Source of the DNA: Thalassotalea sp. HSM 43
GTDB taxonomy: Bacteria; Pseudomonadota; Gammaproteobacteria; Enterobacterales; Alteromonadaceae
Length of the DNA stretch: 64,000 nucleotides
NCBI RefSeq assembly: GCF_004752005.1
Contig: NZ_CP038493.1
Span: 3,620,302 to 3,684,301 of the forward strand
Direction: 5' to 3'
Positions 9,610-17,488 of the stretch are shown one piece after another. Within the stretch, counting starts at the first letter, position 1; the number at the start of each line of letters is the position of its first letter. Made by a program: the position numbers and the translations under genes. Below the pieces are notes generated by a model. It worked only from the letters and a program-made list of their open reading frames with translations, was not told the DNA's origin and did no database searches.

Positions 9610-10071
9610 ATGAAACAGTTAAATAAAATTATTGTTGTTATCGCTTTACTCTGTTCAGTTTCCGGTTGTATGTCTGCTTCAGAGCATAAAAACGATGTTG
9701 ATGAAGCCGTCAATGGAAATAATGCCAACAAGCTAACGGTTGGTGTTGTGCAGAAAGAGATAAAGCTCGGCATGGCTGGTGCAGATGTTGCCGCCATTTT
9801 AGGCTCACCTAATATTGTTTCCACCGACAAAGAGCGCAATGAAGTATGGGTATACGATAAAATTGCCACAGAATTTGCTTACTCTAACAGCAGTGGTGGT
9901 ATTTCGACATTGATCTTAGGTTTTGGTAGCGAAGTGCTGGCTGGCGGGGGCGGTGGCTATAACAAAAACGCTGGCGCAGCTTCTAGAACAAGTAAAACGT
10001 TAACCATTATCATTCGTTTTGATGAAGGTAACTTTGTCAACGATTTTGCCTACCACAGCTCAACATTTTAA
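9610..10071 (+). CDS. BamE/SmpA-like small lipoprotein
   Basis: This 153-residue lipoprotein has a signal peptide ending SVSGC (Cys20). The segment around residues 45-85 (LGMAGADVAAILGSPNIVST...NEVWVYDK) matches the pattern of the SmpA/OmlA/BamE fold: G-M-x2-x-V-x2-x-L-G-x-P followed by a W-x-Y/V-Y strand. It lacks a recognisable full BamE context, so it is more likely a paralogous envelope lipoprotein. A glycine-rich stretch near residue 115 (GGGGGYN) is probably flexible. The ribosome-binding site is very strong (CAGGAGGGTGT-ATG). It starts a three-gene lipoprotein run, with the next gene 10 bp downstream. Confidence 0.8.
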   Translation: MKQLNKIIVVIALLCSVSGCMSASEHKNDVDEAVNGNNANKLTVGVVQKEIKLGMAGADVAAILGSPNIVSTDKERNEVWVYDKIATEFAYSNSSGGISTLILGFGSEVLAGGGGGYNKNAGAASRTSKTLTIIIRFDEGNFVNDFAYHSSTF

Positions 10072-10081
10072 GGAGGATGTT

Positions 10082-10612
10082 ATGAATAACCACACAATAG
10101 TATCCATCTGTTGCCTTATGTTGATGTTTGGCTGCAGCTCGACGCCACCTAAAGATGCCTTCAAATTAGAAGAGTCGTCTTTGGAGAGCCGACAAATGCA
10201 AAGTCGCAAATTTGATAACGTCGATAGGGAAACATTGCTTTTAGCAACCGGCGGTGTTTTGCAAGATCTTGGCTATTTAGTTGAAGAGTCAGATAGTAGC
10301 ATTGGCGTGTTATCGGCACAAAAAGACATTGATGCCTCACGCTCTCGTGAAAAGGCGGCAGCATTTATCATTGCCATGTTAACGGGCAGTATGCCTGCGA
10401 CTGACGATATACAAAGCATCCGAATATGCTTGGTGGTCTATCAAGATTTAAATCACGCCGATAAGGCGACAGCTAGGATAACCATGCAACGAATCGTACG
10501 TAATACCCAGGGGATAGTGACCACGGTTGAGATAATTGATGAGCCTGAATTATATCAGTCGTTCTTTGAAAAATTATCGAAATCCCTATTTTTAGAGGAG
10601 GGTGAAATATGA
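10082..10612 (+). CDS. Uncharacterised lipoprotein (paralogue of next gene)
   Basis: This 176-residue lipoprotein starts at the ATG at 10082, which has AAGGAGG 6 nt upstream. A longer frame from 10019 would overlap the previous gene and lose the signal peptide. The signal peptide ends FGC (Cys18). The mature part has the pattern ESRQMQSRKFDN..ETLLLATGGVLQDLGYLVEESDSSIGVLSAQK, repeated in shorter form in the downstream gene, so the two are paralogues. I know no function for the family. It overlaps the next gene by 4 bases (ATGA), so translation is probably coupled. Confidence 0.8.
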   Translation: MNNHTIVSICCLMLMFGCSSTPPKDAFKLEESSLESRQMQSRKFDNVDRETLLLATGGVLQDLGYLVEESDSSIGVLSAQKDIDASRSREKAAAFIIAMLTGSMPATDDIQSIRICLVVYQDLNHADKATARITMQRIVRNTQGIVTTVEIIDEPELYQSFFEKLSKSLFLEEGEI

Positions 10613-11028
10613 AAACGTTAATGATTTGCCTTATTACGGGTAGCAGTTTGTTATTTGGCTGCGAAAATACCGCCAATAGAGCTTTTGACATGGATAAAAG
10701 CGCGGTGGAGTCACGTAGTTTTCAGTCACGAACCTATGAAGGTACAGACAAAATGAGCACATTGCGCAGTGTTGTCGCGACCTTACAAGATCTAGGTTTT
10801 GTCGTTGAAAAGGCCGATGCCGATTTTGGTGTTATTTCGGCAACTAAATTAAGTGGCTATCACATTCGGCTGACGATTACCGTGCGAGATCAGGGTGATG
10901 GTCATGTACTGGTGCGAACCAATGCTCACCATGGAAAACGCAGTATTGATGATCCGGAACCATACCGAGACTTTTATACAGCTTTAGATAAATCTCAGTT
11001 TCTTTTGACCCACAAAGTCGATTATTAA
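10609..11028 (+). CDS. Uncharacterised lipoprotein, shorter paralogue
   Basis: This 139-residue lipoprotein has a signal peptide ending LLFGC (Cys18). The mature sequence ESRSFQSRTYEG..MSTLRSVVATLQDLGFVVEKADADFGVISATK aligns with the preceding protein but lacks its central ~35-residue insertion. The C-terminal part (EPYRDFYTALDKSQFLL) matches EPELYQSFFEKLSKSLFL of the paralogue. The ribosome-binding site GAGGAGGGTG lies within the upstream gene. The gene probably arose by tandem duplication and is co-transcribed with the two lipoprotein genes before it. The function is unknown. Confidence 0.8.
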   Translation: MKTLMICLITGSSLLFGCENTANRAFDMDKSAVESRSFQSRTYEGTDKMSTLRSVVATLQDLGFVVEKADADFGVISATKLSGYHIRLTITVRDQGDGHVLVRTNAHHGKRSIDDPEPYRDFYTALDKSQFLLTHKVDY

Positions 11029-11044
11029 TTGCCAAGCAATAGAT

Positions 11045-11186
11045 AAAAAAAAGCCCCACTAAAGAGTGGGGCAAAAATTTGCATTTCAGGGAGGAAAACT
11101 ATGAAAAGTTAACTGCCTTTAATGTTATACCTTTATCAAAATAATACCGTTAACCAAATGTAAAACAGTGCAAGAGTGTGTTGTTA
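11045..11186 (-). repeat. Putative sRNA-encoding repeat, copy 4 (best consensus)
   Basis: This is the copy closest to consensus. In minus orientation it has AACAACACACTCTTGCACTG, TTTTACATTTGGTTAACGG, a -10-like TAACAT (11122-11127), a predicted RNA start near 11114, TTTTCATAGTTTTCCTCCC, and the terminator hairpin GCCCCACTCTTTAGTGGGGC (11053-11072) with eight T. The predicted RNA is about 70 nt. It lies 30 bp downstream of the HDAC-like gene on the same strand. Confidence 0.9.
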
Positions 11187-11216
11187 GCAAATCGTTATTC
11201 ATCAGTTAGCTTTGCG

Positions 11217-12146
11217 TTAATCCCGATTCGACAATGTCACGTCATGAGCGGCTTTAAATAGTTGCAGATGCACGTCGGCAAGGGCGGCAATATCGCGCTG
11301 ATAGCCACCACCAATAACTGCGGCAATAGGAAGTTGGCGCGAAACGCAGGCATCAAAAACTAATTTGTCACGTTGATACACCCCCTGGGTGGTGATATTT
11401 AAATGGCCTAAATCATCATATTGATGGATGTCGACACCGGCATCATAAATCACCGCATCGACATCGTAGCAGCTCAGCGCCAAATGTAAGGCTTGCTCAA
11501 CGGTTTGCAAATACTCGTCATCGTCTAAATGGTTGTCTAAGCCAAAGTCCATATTCGATACTTGCTTGCGATACGGGAAGTTCTTCTCGCAGTGCAGCGA
11601 CACCGTAATGATGTCGTCGCGGTGCTCTGCTAATGCGGCTGTGCCATCGCCTTGGTGGACATCGCAATCAAATATCAATACGCGATTTATATCATCATGC
11701 TCAAGCATTCTATTGGCTGCCAAATACAAATCATTGATCATACAAAATCCAGAACCAAAGTCCGCAAAGGCATGGTGATATCCACCGGTTAAGTTAATTG
11801 CGATGCCATGCGCGAGTGCTAACTCTGCTGTTAGTAAAGTGCCACCAACGGCGGTAAAGGTACGTTTTACCAATTGCTCAGACCAAGGAAAGCCAATACG
11901 TCGCATTTGTTTGCGATCAAGCGAATTAGAAACCAATGCCTCTACATAGCTGGCATCAATTAACGGTGAGGCAGATCCTGCGTCTAATGTCTTAGGCTGA
12001 TGAAAGACACTGTGTGGCACGCCTTCAGCAAGCAAGCGCTCATAAATCGTTCGATATTTATCAATTGGAAAGCGATGCCGCTCAGGCAAATCCAATTGGC
12101 TATATATAGGGTGAAAAACTAATGGGATATTAAATGACTTCATCAT
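11217..12146 (-). CDS. Histone deacetylase-superfamily amidohydrolase
   Basis: This 309-residue cytoplasmic enzyme belongs to the arginase/deacetylase fold, and by its motifs is closest to the bacterial HDAC11-like group. Visible are GGYHHAF (tandem active-site histidines), FGSGFCMINDL, the zinc-binding DCDVHQGDGTA (Asp and His ligands) and YDAGVDIHQYDDLG (third ligand Asp). The family removes acyl groups from amino groups of lysine side chains, polyamines or small molecules; the substrate here is unknown. Start is a double ATG (12146/12143) without a clear ribosome-binding site. Repeat copies lie on both sides, copy 4 downstream and copies 5-7 upstream. Confidence 0.9.
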   Translation of the reverse strand: MMKSFNIPLVFHPIYSQLDLPERHRFPIDKYRTIYERLLAEGVPHSVFHQPKTLDAGSASPLIDASYVEALVSNSLDRKQMRRIGFPWSEQLVKRTFTAVGGTLLTAELALAHGIAINLTGGYHHAFADFGSGFCMINDLYLAANRMLEHDDINRVLIFDCDVHQGDGTAALAEHRDDIITVSLHCEKNFPYRKQVSNMDFGLDNHLDDDEYLQTVEQALHLALSCYDVDAVIYDAGVDIHQYDDLGHLNITTQGVYQRDKLVFDACVSRQLPIAAVIGGGYQRDIAALADVHLQLFKAAHDVTLSNRD

Positions 12147-12233
12147 TGATTAAAGCGCGCAAACACAAATAAAGATCATATTGTATATCAGCAACACCGA
12201 GCCAAGCAAAGTGGATTACTCAGGGCGAAAGAC

Positions 12234-12375
12234 AAAAAAAAGCCCCACTAAAGAGTGAGGCTAAAAATAGTATTTCAGGGAGGAAAACTATGAAAAGTTA
12301 ACTGTCTTTAATTTTACAGCAAGCGCCAAATAATGCCGTTAACCAAATGTAAAACAGTGCAAAAGAGTGTCGCAG
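12234..12375 (-). repeat. Putative sRNA-encoding repeat, copy 5 (tandem array unit 1)
   Basis: This is the first unit of a 214-bp-period tandem array. It has the same minus-strand layout as the other copies, with a -10-like TAAAAT, the variant GAAATACTATTTTTAGCC, and the hairpin GCCTCACTCTTTAGTGGGGC (12242-12261) with eight T. It is nearly identical to copy 6, including ~70 bp of spacer, so duplication is recent. Confidence 0.88.
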
Positions 12376-12447
12376 CAAAACGGTCGTGTTAGTCATAGCA
12401 GGGCGCACAATCGATGTAGATTAAAAATCGAAGATTAATCCACAGAC

Positions 12448-12589
12448 AAAAAAAAGCCCCACTAAAGAGTGAGGCTAAAAATAGTATTTCAGGGAGGAAA
12501 ACTATGAAAAGTTAACTGTCTTTAATTTTACAGCAAGCGCCAAATAATGCCGTTAACAAAATGTAAAACAGTGCAAAAGAGTGTCGCAG
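12448..12589 (-). repeat. Putative sRNA-encoding repeat, copy 6 (tandem array unit 2)
   Basis: This copy is almost identical to copy 5, shifted by 214 bp. One visible difference is a C-to-A change within CCGTTAACCAAATG on the plus strand. The hairpin is at 12456-12475. The spacer to copy 7 repeats the spacer between copies 5 and 6 with a few substitutions. Confidence 0.88.
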
Positions 12590-12661
12590 CAAAACGGTCG
12601 TGTTAGTCATAGCAGGGCGCACAATCGATGTAGATTAAAAATCGAAGGTTAACCCACAGAT

Positions 12662-12804
12662 AAAAAAAAGCCCCACTAAAGAGTGGGGCGAAAAATTTGC
12701 ATTTCAGGGAGGAAAACTATGAAAAGTTAACTGCCTTTAATGTTATACCTTTGAGCGAAAAATACCGTTAACCAAATGTAAAACAGTGCAATAGTGTGTT
12801 GTTA
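12662..12804 (-). repeat. Putative sRNA-encoding repeat, copy 7 (tandem array unit 3)
   Basis: This is the third unit at the same 214-bp spacing (hairpin 12670-12689), but its body is of the copy-4 type (GAAATGCAAATTTTT, -10-like TAACAT) rather than the copy-5/6 type. The array therefore mixes two subfamilies. It lies 34 bp downstream of the hutD-like gene. The whole 12147-12837 gap is accounted for by the three units and short spacers. Confidence 0.88.
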
Positions 12805-12837
12805 TAAATGTGTTAATCGAGCTCGCAAAATTCAGCG

Positions 12838-13419
12838 TTATTTTTCTGTTAGACACACAATAATCATTTCTCGGCCTGTGGCCTGTATAACGTGCTGGTT
12901 GTCTTCAAACTCATACTTGAGCAAATGGTTTGGCTTTAACGAAAATGTCTGTTGAGCATTATTTAGCCTCACATCAATAGGAGATGTTAAGCCGTAGACA
13001 AATGCGATATCACACGGTGGCAATTGTTTCGTCATAGTATCGATACAGGTGAACACCTCTGTGTGGTAGGTTTGGCGACAGGTTATGATATTAAAATCGG
13101 TAATTGCTCCATTCGCCAGCTTACCGTATGTTTTATTCGAGCCATCAAATGTTGCGAAACTTAAATGCTGATCAAGGATATCGGTTGCTTGTTTGTCATG
13201 CTCTAGTGAGATGCTGTTTCCTTTAATTAAAACCAAGTTTCTTAGATAACCACTAAAGTCTGAAAATTCACCATTTTCAACGACATCAGCCATGCTAATA
13301 CGCCATTTAAAATCTGCTAAACTCGCGCCCTCGTTTATCGCCAGTTCAATGGTGTTGCCTTTGCCGTTTTTCCAAGCAATGGTTTTGAATGCGTTTGGAG
13401 AAATGATTGTTTGTTTCAT
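12838..13419 (-). CDS. HutD/Ves family cupin-like protein
   Basis: This 193-residue soluble protein matches the HutD (Ves) family: AWKNGKGNTIELAI near the N-terminus (family consensus WkNGgGxTxEi), FKWRISMADVVENGEFSDFSGY, and a central RNLVLIKGNSISLEHD segment. The family has a bicupin fold. In other bacteria it is linked to histidine utilisation or cold tolerance (ves), with no firmly known reaction. No hut genes are nearby, so the context does not support a role in histidine breakdown here. A short CAGG ribosome-binding site precedes the ATG at 13419. Confidence 0.88.
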   Translation of the reverse strand: MKQTIISPNAFKTIAWKNGKGNTIELAINEGASLADFKWRISMADVVENGEFSDFSGYLRNLVLIKGNSISLEHDKQATDILDQHLSFATFDGSNKTYGKLANGAITDFNIITCRQTYHTEVFTCIDTMTKQLPPCDIAFVYGLTSPIDVRLNNAQQTFSLKPNHLLKYEFEDNQHVIQATGREMIIVCLTEK

Positions 13420-13738
13420 ATTTACCTGACTGAGTTATCGGATTTAAATTATCTGGTTGAGTTAACTGGGTTGAGCTACTTGGCATAAACACTGAGCTTA
13501 CTGAGTATATGTTTCATAGAGCACAATGACTGTATGGTATTCCGGGATGACGATCATATCCTTGAGACAAGACATCGTCACTTGTTTTATCTCTTTTTAT
13601 CTCTCTTTATCTCTCGTTGTCGCTGACTCGTTGAATTTATGGTTGTAAAAGCTGTTAAATTCAAGCCATTGACCCTAATTAGCATTAATGTAAGGCATTA
13701 GTATCTGTTATACTTACGCTTTCCCATTCATATAGCTA
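13420..13738. other. Intergenic region between divergent hutD-like gene and dbpA
   Basis: This 319-bp region holds no credible gene. It has short T/C-rich direct repeats (TTTTATCTCTTT, TTATCTCTCTTTATCTCTCG around 13588-13617) and must contain promoters for both divergent genes. I could not choose a convincing pair of promoter boxes. No repeat copy is present. Confidence 0.6.
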
Positions 13739-15133
13739 TTGATTGTGTCCAATCCAACATTTAACTCGACTAATTTAAAATCGGCCCTCGTTGAAAATCT
13801 AACAACGCTTGGCTACCTATCCATGACTGACATTCAAGCCAAGTCGATTCCACTTATGCTCGAAGGTAAAGACGTAATCGGCCAAGCAAAAACCGGTTCC
13901 GGTAAAACGTGTGCTTTTGGCTTGGGCTTATTGAATAACTTAAATGTGAAGCGCTTTCGAGTGCAAAGTGTGGTGTTGTGTCCAACCCGAGAATTAGCCG
14001 ATCAGGTTGCTGTTGAAATACGCAAGCTGGCGAGAAATATTCATAACATCAAGGTGTTGACCTTATGTGGTGGCCAACCTATGGGGCCGCAAATCGGGTC
14101 CTTAGAGCATGGTGCGCATATTATCGTTGGTACACCCGGTCGAGTTGAAGAGCATATCCGTAAAGGCCGCTTATCTTTAGATGAGGTCAATACATTAGTA
14201 TTAGATGAAGCCGACCGAATGCTCGATATAGGCTTTGAAGAGTCATTAAATACCATTGTTGGTTTTTGTCCGAGTGATCGACAAAACCTGCTGTTCAGTG
14301 CCACGTTCCCTCCGAAGATTGAACAGTTTGCCGCACATATTATGAACGCGCCTGAAAAAGTCACGGTAGAGTCGAGCCATGATAACAGCAGCATCAGTCA
14401 ATACTTTTATGAAGTTGAAGGTGGTGATGAACAACGCATGGATGCCAGTAAACGCTTATTGCTTGCATTTCAGCCACAATCGGCGGTGGTATTTTGTAAC
14501 ACCAAGGTGCAATGCCAACTATTGTCCGAGCAATTAAAAGCCAGTGGCTTTGATAGTGCCGCATTGCATGGTGATTTAGATCAAAAAGACCGTGACAAAA
14601 CCATGATTCGTTTCGCCAACAAAAGTTTATCTGTGCTGGTGGCAACCGATGTCGCAGCTCGCGGTCTCGATGTCGATAACTTGGATCTGGTGATTAATTT
14701 TCATATTGCTCACGATCCTGAGGTACACGTTCATCGCATAGGCCGAACCGGCAGAGCGGGTAAAAACGGTACTGCCTGTTCGTTTATTAGCCATAAAGAA
14801 GCTCATAAAGTTATTCGTTTAGAAGAATACTTAGGTCAGGAAATTGTACCAACAGAGTTGCCTGATGAGTCAGTGCTAAACCAAAAAGCCGTCAGAGCGA
14901 CGATGGTAACCTTGCAAATTGATGGTGGTAAAAAGAGTAAGTTACGACCAGGTGATATTCTTGGCGGCTTAACCTCAAATCCAAACATAAGCGGCCAACA
15001 AATTGGTAAGATCAAAGTGCAAGCGATTGCATCGTTTGTCGCGGTCGAGGCCAAAATTGCTAATCTTGCGGTAAAAACCATTAGCGAAGGCAAAATGAAG
15101 GGGCGTAATTTTAGGGTACGAAAAATTAGCTAG
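13739..15133 (+). CDS. dbpA: DEAD-box ATP-dependent RNA helicase DbpA
   Basis: This 464-residue helicase acts in assembly of the 50S ribosomal subunit, with specificity for hairpin 92 of 23S rRNA. Motifs in order: the Q motif region (LSMTDIQAKSIP), AKTGSGKT (Walker A), PTRELADQV, TPGRVEEH, DEAD, SAT, ATDVAARGLDVD and HRIGRTGRAG. The last ~75 residues (VTLQIDGGKKSKLRPGDILGGL to NFRVRKIS) form the DbpA-type RNA-binding domain, with the IGKIKVQAIASFVAVE RRM-like segment. The start is not certain: TTG at 13739 or GTG at 13745, no ATG nearby, and no clear ribosome-binding site. Its 3' end was copied to 18.3-18.7 kb. Confidence 0.92.
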   Translation: MIVSNPTFNSTNLKSALVENLTTLGYLSMTDIQAKSIPLMLEGKDVIGQAKTGSGKTCAFGLGLLNNLNVKRFRVQSVVLCPTRELADQVAVEIRKLARNIHNIKVLTLCGGQPMGPQIGSLEHGAHIIVGTPGRVEEHIRKGRLSLDEVNTLVLDEADRMLDIGFEESLNTIVGFCPSDRQNLLFSATFPPKIEQFAAHIMNAPEKVTVESSHDNSSISQYFYEVEGGDEQRMDASKRLLLAFQPQSAVVFCNTKVQCQLLSEQLKASGFDSAALHGDLDQKDRDKTMIRFANKSLSVLVATDVAARGLDVDNLDLVINFHIAHDPEVHVHRIGRTGRAGKNGTACSFISHKEAHKVIRLEEYLGQEIVPTELPDESVLNQKAVRATMVTLQIDGGKKSKLRPGDILGGLTSNPNISGQQIGKIKVQAIASFVAVEAKIANLAVKTISEGKMKGRNFRVRKIS

Positions 15134-15168
15134 TCACTATTTAGCTAGCAATTACGCATTCATTAGCT

Positions 15169-15311
15169 AAAAAAAAGCCCCACTAAGGAGTGGGGCGAAA
15201 AATTTGCATTTCAGGGAGGAAAACTATGAAAAGTTAACTGCCTTTAATGTTATACCTTTATCAAAATAATACCGTTAACCAAATGTAAAACAGTGCAAGA
15301 GTGTGTTGTTA
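15169..15311 (-). repeat. Putative sRNA-encoding repeat, copy 8 (source-type copy beside dbpA)
   Basis: This minus-strand copy, almost identical to copy 4, has the hairpin GCCCCACTCCTTAGTGGGGC (15177-15196) with eight T. It lies convergently just after dbpA and about 150 bp downstream of the TolB-like gene. This junction (dbpA end plus repeat) recurs in inverted form at 18.16-18.67 kb. The rest of the 15134-15460 gap contains a short triple repeat of the type ACCAAAAAGCTTTC (15409-15445). Confidence 0.88.
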
Positions 15312-15460
15312 TAAATTGGTTGGCTAATTGTTAATTAATGCTGGATTCGATACGTTCAGTGAGCAATTGCTTGGTGATGTTACTAAATTAAAGCCAGTCA
15401 CCTTTTACCAAAAAGCTTTCACCAAAAAGCTTTCACCAAAAAGCTAGCATCTATCAGCTA

Positions 15461-17299
15461 TCACCAGTCTTTCAATGGAAACTTGATCAGTGTTTTCGGC
15501 GGCCAGGTTAATTGCGCTTCTTCAATGCGTTTTTTAAAATTTGGTGTGCTATCGATGTCAAACGTCGCACCACAAGAGCAGTTTACAATGCTTTGTAAAA
15601 GGTGAAATGGTCCCGCGGGATCGTTATCTAATTTACTTGCGATACGGTTAGCCGTCTCACGGTCACCTAAATAGTTGGCGTGTACCAGATCTTCTGACAA
15701 ATGACTTCGTGAGCCATCTCGGTTTGCTCTTAGTGCCTCGATTGCTTGTTCTATCTGTTGTTTATCGCCCTTAGCGGCAGCAATAAATGCCTCGCCGATG
15801 ATTTTTAACGGACTTGGCTTAACCTGTTTTATTATACTTACCGCTTCAGCTATGTTGTTTTCAGCTAGATAGGTCAACACCTTGATGACTTCGTAGCCAT
15901 TGCCGGCATCTTGTTCTTGATGATAGCCTGCTATAATTTGTCTGGCCTGTTCTTGCAGCCCCATATGGAAGGTTTCAAAAATAAGAATTAATCTGTTTAA
16001 TCCATTGAGTGGATCACATTTTATCCCTTGCTCAGCCATTGCATGAGTTAGTTCGCCGTAACCTAAATTTCTTAACATATCGAACCATTGAATGTTGGCG
16101 CAAAAATCCATATCACTAATGTTATTTTTATAAACCGGCAATTTTCGCCAGTCATTGGAAAACATCGTCACACTCATCTGATACACCGCTTTTAAGCTTT
16201 TATTGCGTTCATTAGCAATCACTTGTGCAAACAGTTGTTGTAATTGTTGAAGAGCAGCCAATTTATCATCGATGCTATATTTGACTTCATCGGTTAAAAA
16301 TATATGGCCGTAATAGTCTGTTTTATAAATGTAAGAGTCTTGAAATTTAGGCGCTTGTTCTATGGTGATATCAAAGTATTGGTTTGCCTGCTCTAATATC
16401 TGAATATCGACAATCAAGTTAGAATGGGCCTCGTTATATGTTTCTACGCCTTTTTGAAAGGCGATGAAGGCTTGCACATCGCCAATGCCAGCTTGATGCA
16501 TCTCAGCTCTAGCACCTTCATCGAGAATGATATCAAGCGCTTCGGTAACTTCGTTGGCAATATTGTCTTGTACGGTAAAGACATTATCTAATTCACTATC
16601 GTAGGTATCAGACCATAGGTGAAAGCCGTCACTGGTACGTATCAGCTGTGCGGTAATACGGGCGATGTTATTCGATTTACGTACACTACCTTCCAAAATA
16701 TAACTGACACCTAATCGTTCACCGATAATACGTAAATCTTCATTACTGTTTTTATACTGAAACGCCGATGTTCTTGCGGTAACTTGCAGTTTGGCTACCC
16801 GAGCAAGCTTATTAAGTATTTCTTCGGTCAAACCATCAGCAAAAAACTCATTTTCCTTATCGGTACTCATATTCACAAAGGGTAATACCGCAATAGTCAA
16901 ATCGTCTGTAGAGTGCTCAGCTGTTTGTTGGGTTTGTATTGTCTCTGTTTGCTTGGTCGCAATAAGTTTGTCGTATGCGATAAAAAATAACGCAAACGCC
17001 AACAGTATCGATAATGTGATACTGAGCTTTTTGCCCGTGACATGAGTTATCGACGTGTCTTTATCAACGTGTTTGGTTTTTTTTAGACCTTGTGGTGTGA
17101 GCTCGAATGCCCAAGCAAATATCATCGCAATAGGAAAACCGATGGCCAGTACCACTGTGGTGATGGTGCCAAAGATAATTGGTAAATGTAGGTAAGGGGA
17201 TACCACCGATATAATTTGGATGATCAGCCACGCGGTGATCAAGTAAACACTTGCCACCTTAAATACGTTTCGCCGCTTTAGTTCCTGAAAAAGACTCAT
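15461..17299 (-). CDS. Membrane protein with TolB/FlgO-like and TPR-like regions
   Basis: This 612-residue protein starts MSLFQELKRRNVFKV. Two or three membrane segments follow: VYLITAWLIIQIISVV, IIFGTITTVVLAIGFPIAMIFAW and ITLSILLAFALFFIAYDKL. Residues ~135-260 (LTIAVLPFVNMSTDKENEFFADGLTEEILNKLARV..VTARTSAF) carry the TolB-N/FlgO-like domain seen in adenylate-cyclase-associated and TPR proteins of proteobacteria. The remaining ~350 residues are helical and repeat-like (TPR-like), rich in Cys and charged residues near the end. The exact role is unknown; membrane-anchored signalling or assembly is a reasonable guess. The N-terminal layout is common in Alteromonadales, usually behind a cyclase or winged-helix output, neither of which is present here. 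Confidence 0.82.
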   Translation of the reverse strand: MSLFQELKRRNVFKVASVYLITAWLIIQIISVVSPYLHLPIIFGTITTVVLAIGFPIAMIFAWAFELTPQGLKKTKHVDKDTSITHVTGKKLSITLSILLAFALFFIAYDKLIATKQTETIQTQQTAEHSTDDLTIAVLPFVNMSTDKENEFFADGLTEEILNKLARVAKLQVTARTSAFQYKNSNEDLRIIGERLGVSYILEGSVRKSNNIARITAQLIRTSDGFHLWSDTYDSELDNVFTVQDNIANEVTEALDIILDEGARAEMHQAGIGDVQAFIAFQKGVETYNEAHSNLIVDIQILEQANQYFDITIEQAPKFQDSYIYKTDYYGHIFLTDEVKYSIDDKLAALQQLQQLFAQVIANERNKSLKAVYQMSVTMFSNDWRKLPVYKNNISDMDFCANIQWFDMLRNLGYGELTHAMAEQGIKCDPLNGLNRLILIFETFHMGLQEQARQIIAGYHQEQDAGNGYEVIKVLTYLAENNIAEAVSIIKQVKPSPLKIIGEAFIAAAKGDKQQIEQAIEALRANRDGSRSHLSEDLVHANYLGDRETANRIASKLDNDPAGPFHLLQSIVNCSCGATFDIDSTPNFKKRIEEAQLTWPPKTLIKFPLKDW

Positions 17300-17488
17300 G
17301 CGTCCTGCTTGTTATTGTTTTCGTTGGATTTTATACGCTAGTGCAAGTATAGGCGCGATATGTAAGGATTGCATAATTTCGTAATCTCTGAAATGTGTCT
17401 TACATCCTATTTACTCATTAAAGCAAAAATCAGATATCCTTATTATTAATTTGATAAATCGACAAATAATCAAATAAATATGATTTAG

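Noticed and set aside
12234-12804. CRISPR-like array
   Set aside because: The period is 214 bp, the spacers are copies of each other, and no cas genes are present.
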